A DNA stretch of 64,000 nucleotides from NCBI RefSeq assembly GCF_022870885.1, contig NZ_CP091509.1:2046001-2110000 (forward strand), read 5' to 3'. This document shows positions 64,000 to 64,000 of the stretch, in pieces. The position numbers and the translations under genes were made by a program. The stretch comes from Neisseria dumasiana (GTDB lineage: Bacteria; Pseudomonadota; Gammaproteobacteria; Burkholderiales; Neisseriaceae). How positions within the stretch are numbered: position 1 is the first letter of the stretch; each line of letters begins with the position of its first letter. The notes beneath the pieces are model-generated. The model worked only from the letters and a program-made list of their open reading frames with translations, was not told the DNA's origin and made no database searches.

Positions 64000-64000
64000 T

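Overview
The window is chromosomal DNA from a Neisseria-type betaproteobacterium. The clearest sign is the dense scatter of the Neisseria DNA uptake sequence, mostly in the AG form (AGGCCGTCTGAA), with only a few AT-form copies. It occurs singly in and between genes and as inverted pairs that act as terminators after many genes. Uptake-sequence pairs, an IS1016-type element, an IS30/IS1655-type element and Correia-like repeats all fit Neisseria. The prevalence of the AG form argues against the meningococcus/gonococcus group and for another oral or animal Neisseria.

Layout. 1-10.8 kb: end of a UbiH-type hydroxylase, a Sel1 protein, guaA, small membrane and lipoproteins, smpB, a coupled pair of small genes, cspA, the clpS-clpA protease adaptor/chaperone pair, an IS30 element and a class V aminotransferase. 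11-18.4 kb: a type VI secretion island with vgrG, a two-HKD phospholipase D effector, and two tandem immunity genes separated by an orphan fragment of another effector's 3' end. 18.5-31.3 kb: Dyp peroxidase, metallophosphoesterase, MFS transporter, recB, then the macromolecular synthesis operon rpsU-yqeY-dnaG-rpoD behind a near-consensus promoter. 31.3-43.6 kb: Sel1 lipoprotein, a carnitine/choline acyltransferase whose last codons were rewritten by an IS1016 insertion, upp, a stand-alone cysD, membrane proteins, the lpxK-DUF2059-trm112-kdsB LPS operon, a YheT hydrolase and a PAP2 phosphatase. 43.6-55.9 kb: a more AT-rich accessory stretch with a self-contained 30-residue membrane peptide unit, a YchJ protein, a complete type I secretion system without its substrate, ribokinase, a GNAT protein, leuA with an N-terminal extra domain, and a homologue of the DSF quorum-sensing signal synthase RpfF followed upstream by a full-length Correia-like element. 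56-64 kb: thrS-infC-rpmI-rplT translation cluster (infC starts with AUC), tRNA-Val(GAC), glutaredoxin 2, and the ccoNOQP cbb3 oxidase operon, whose CcoP carries a C-terminal OmpA-like domain.

How the genes work together: the housekeeping blocks cover translation initiation, replication priming, transcription, proteolysis, lipid A/KDO synthesis and microaerobic respiration. The accessory blocks concern interaction with other cells: contact-dependent killing (VgrG/PLD with immunity), export of a large adhesin or RTX protein (type I system) and possible fatty-acid signalling (RpfF-like). The most unusual items are the RpfF-like gene, the effector/immunity duplication with an orphan effector tail, the CcoP-OmpA fusion and the small membrane peptide unit.
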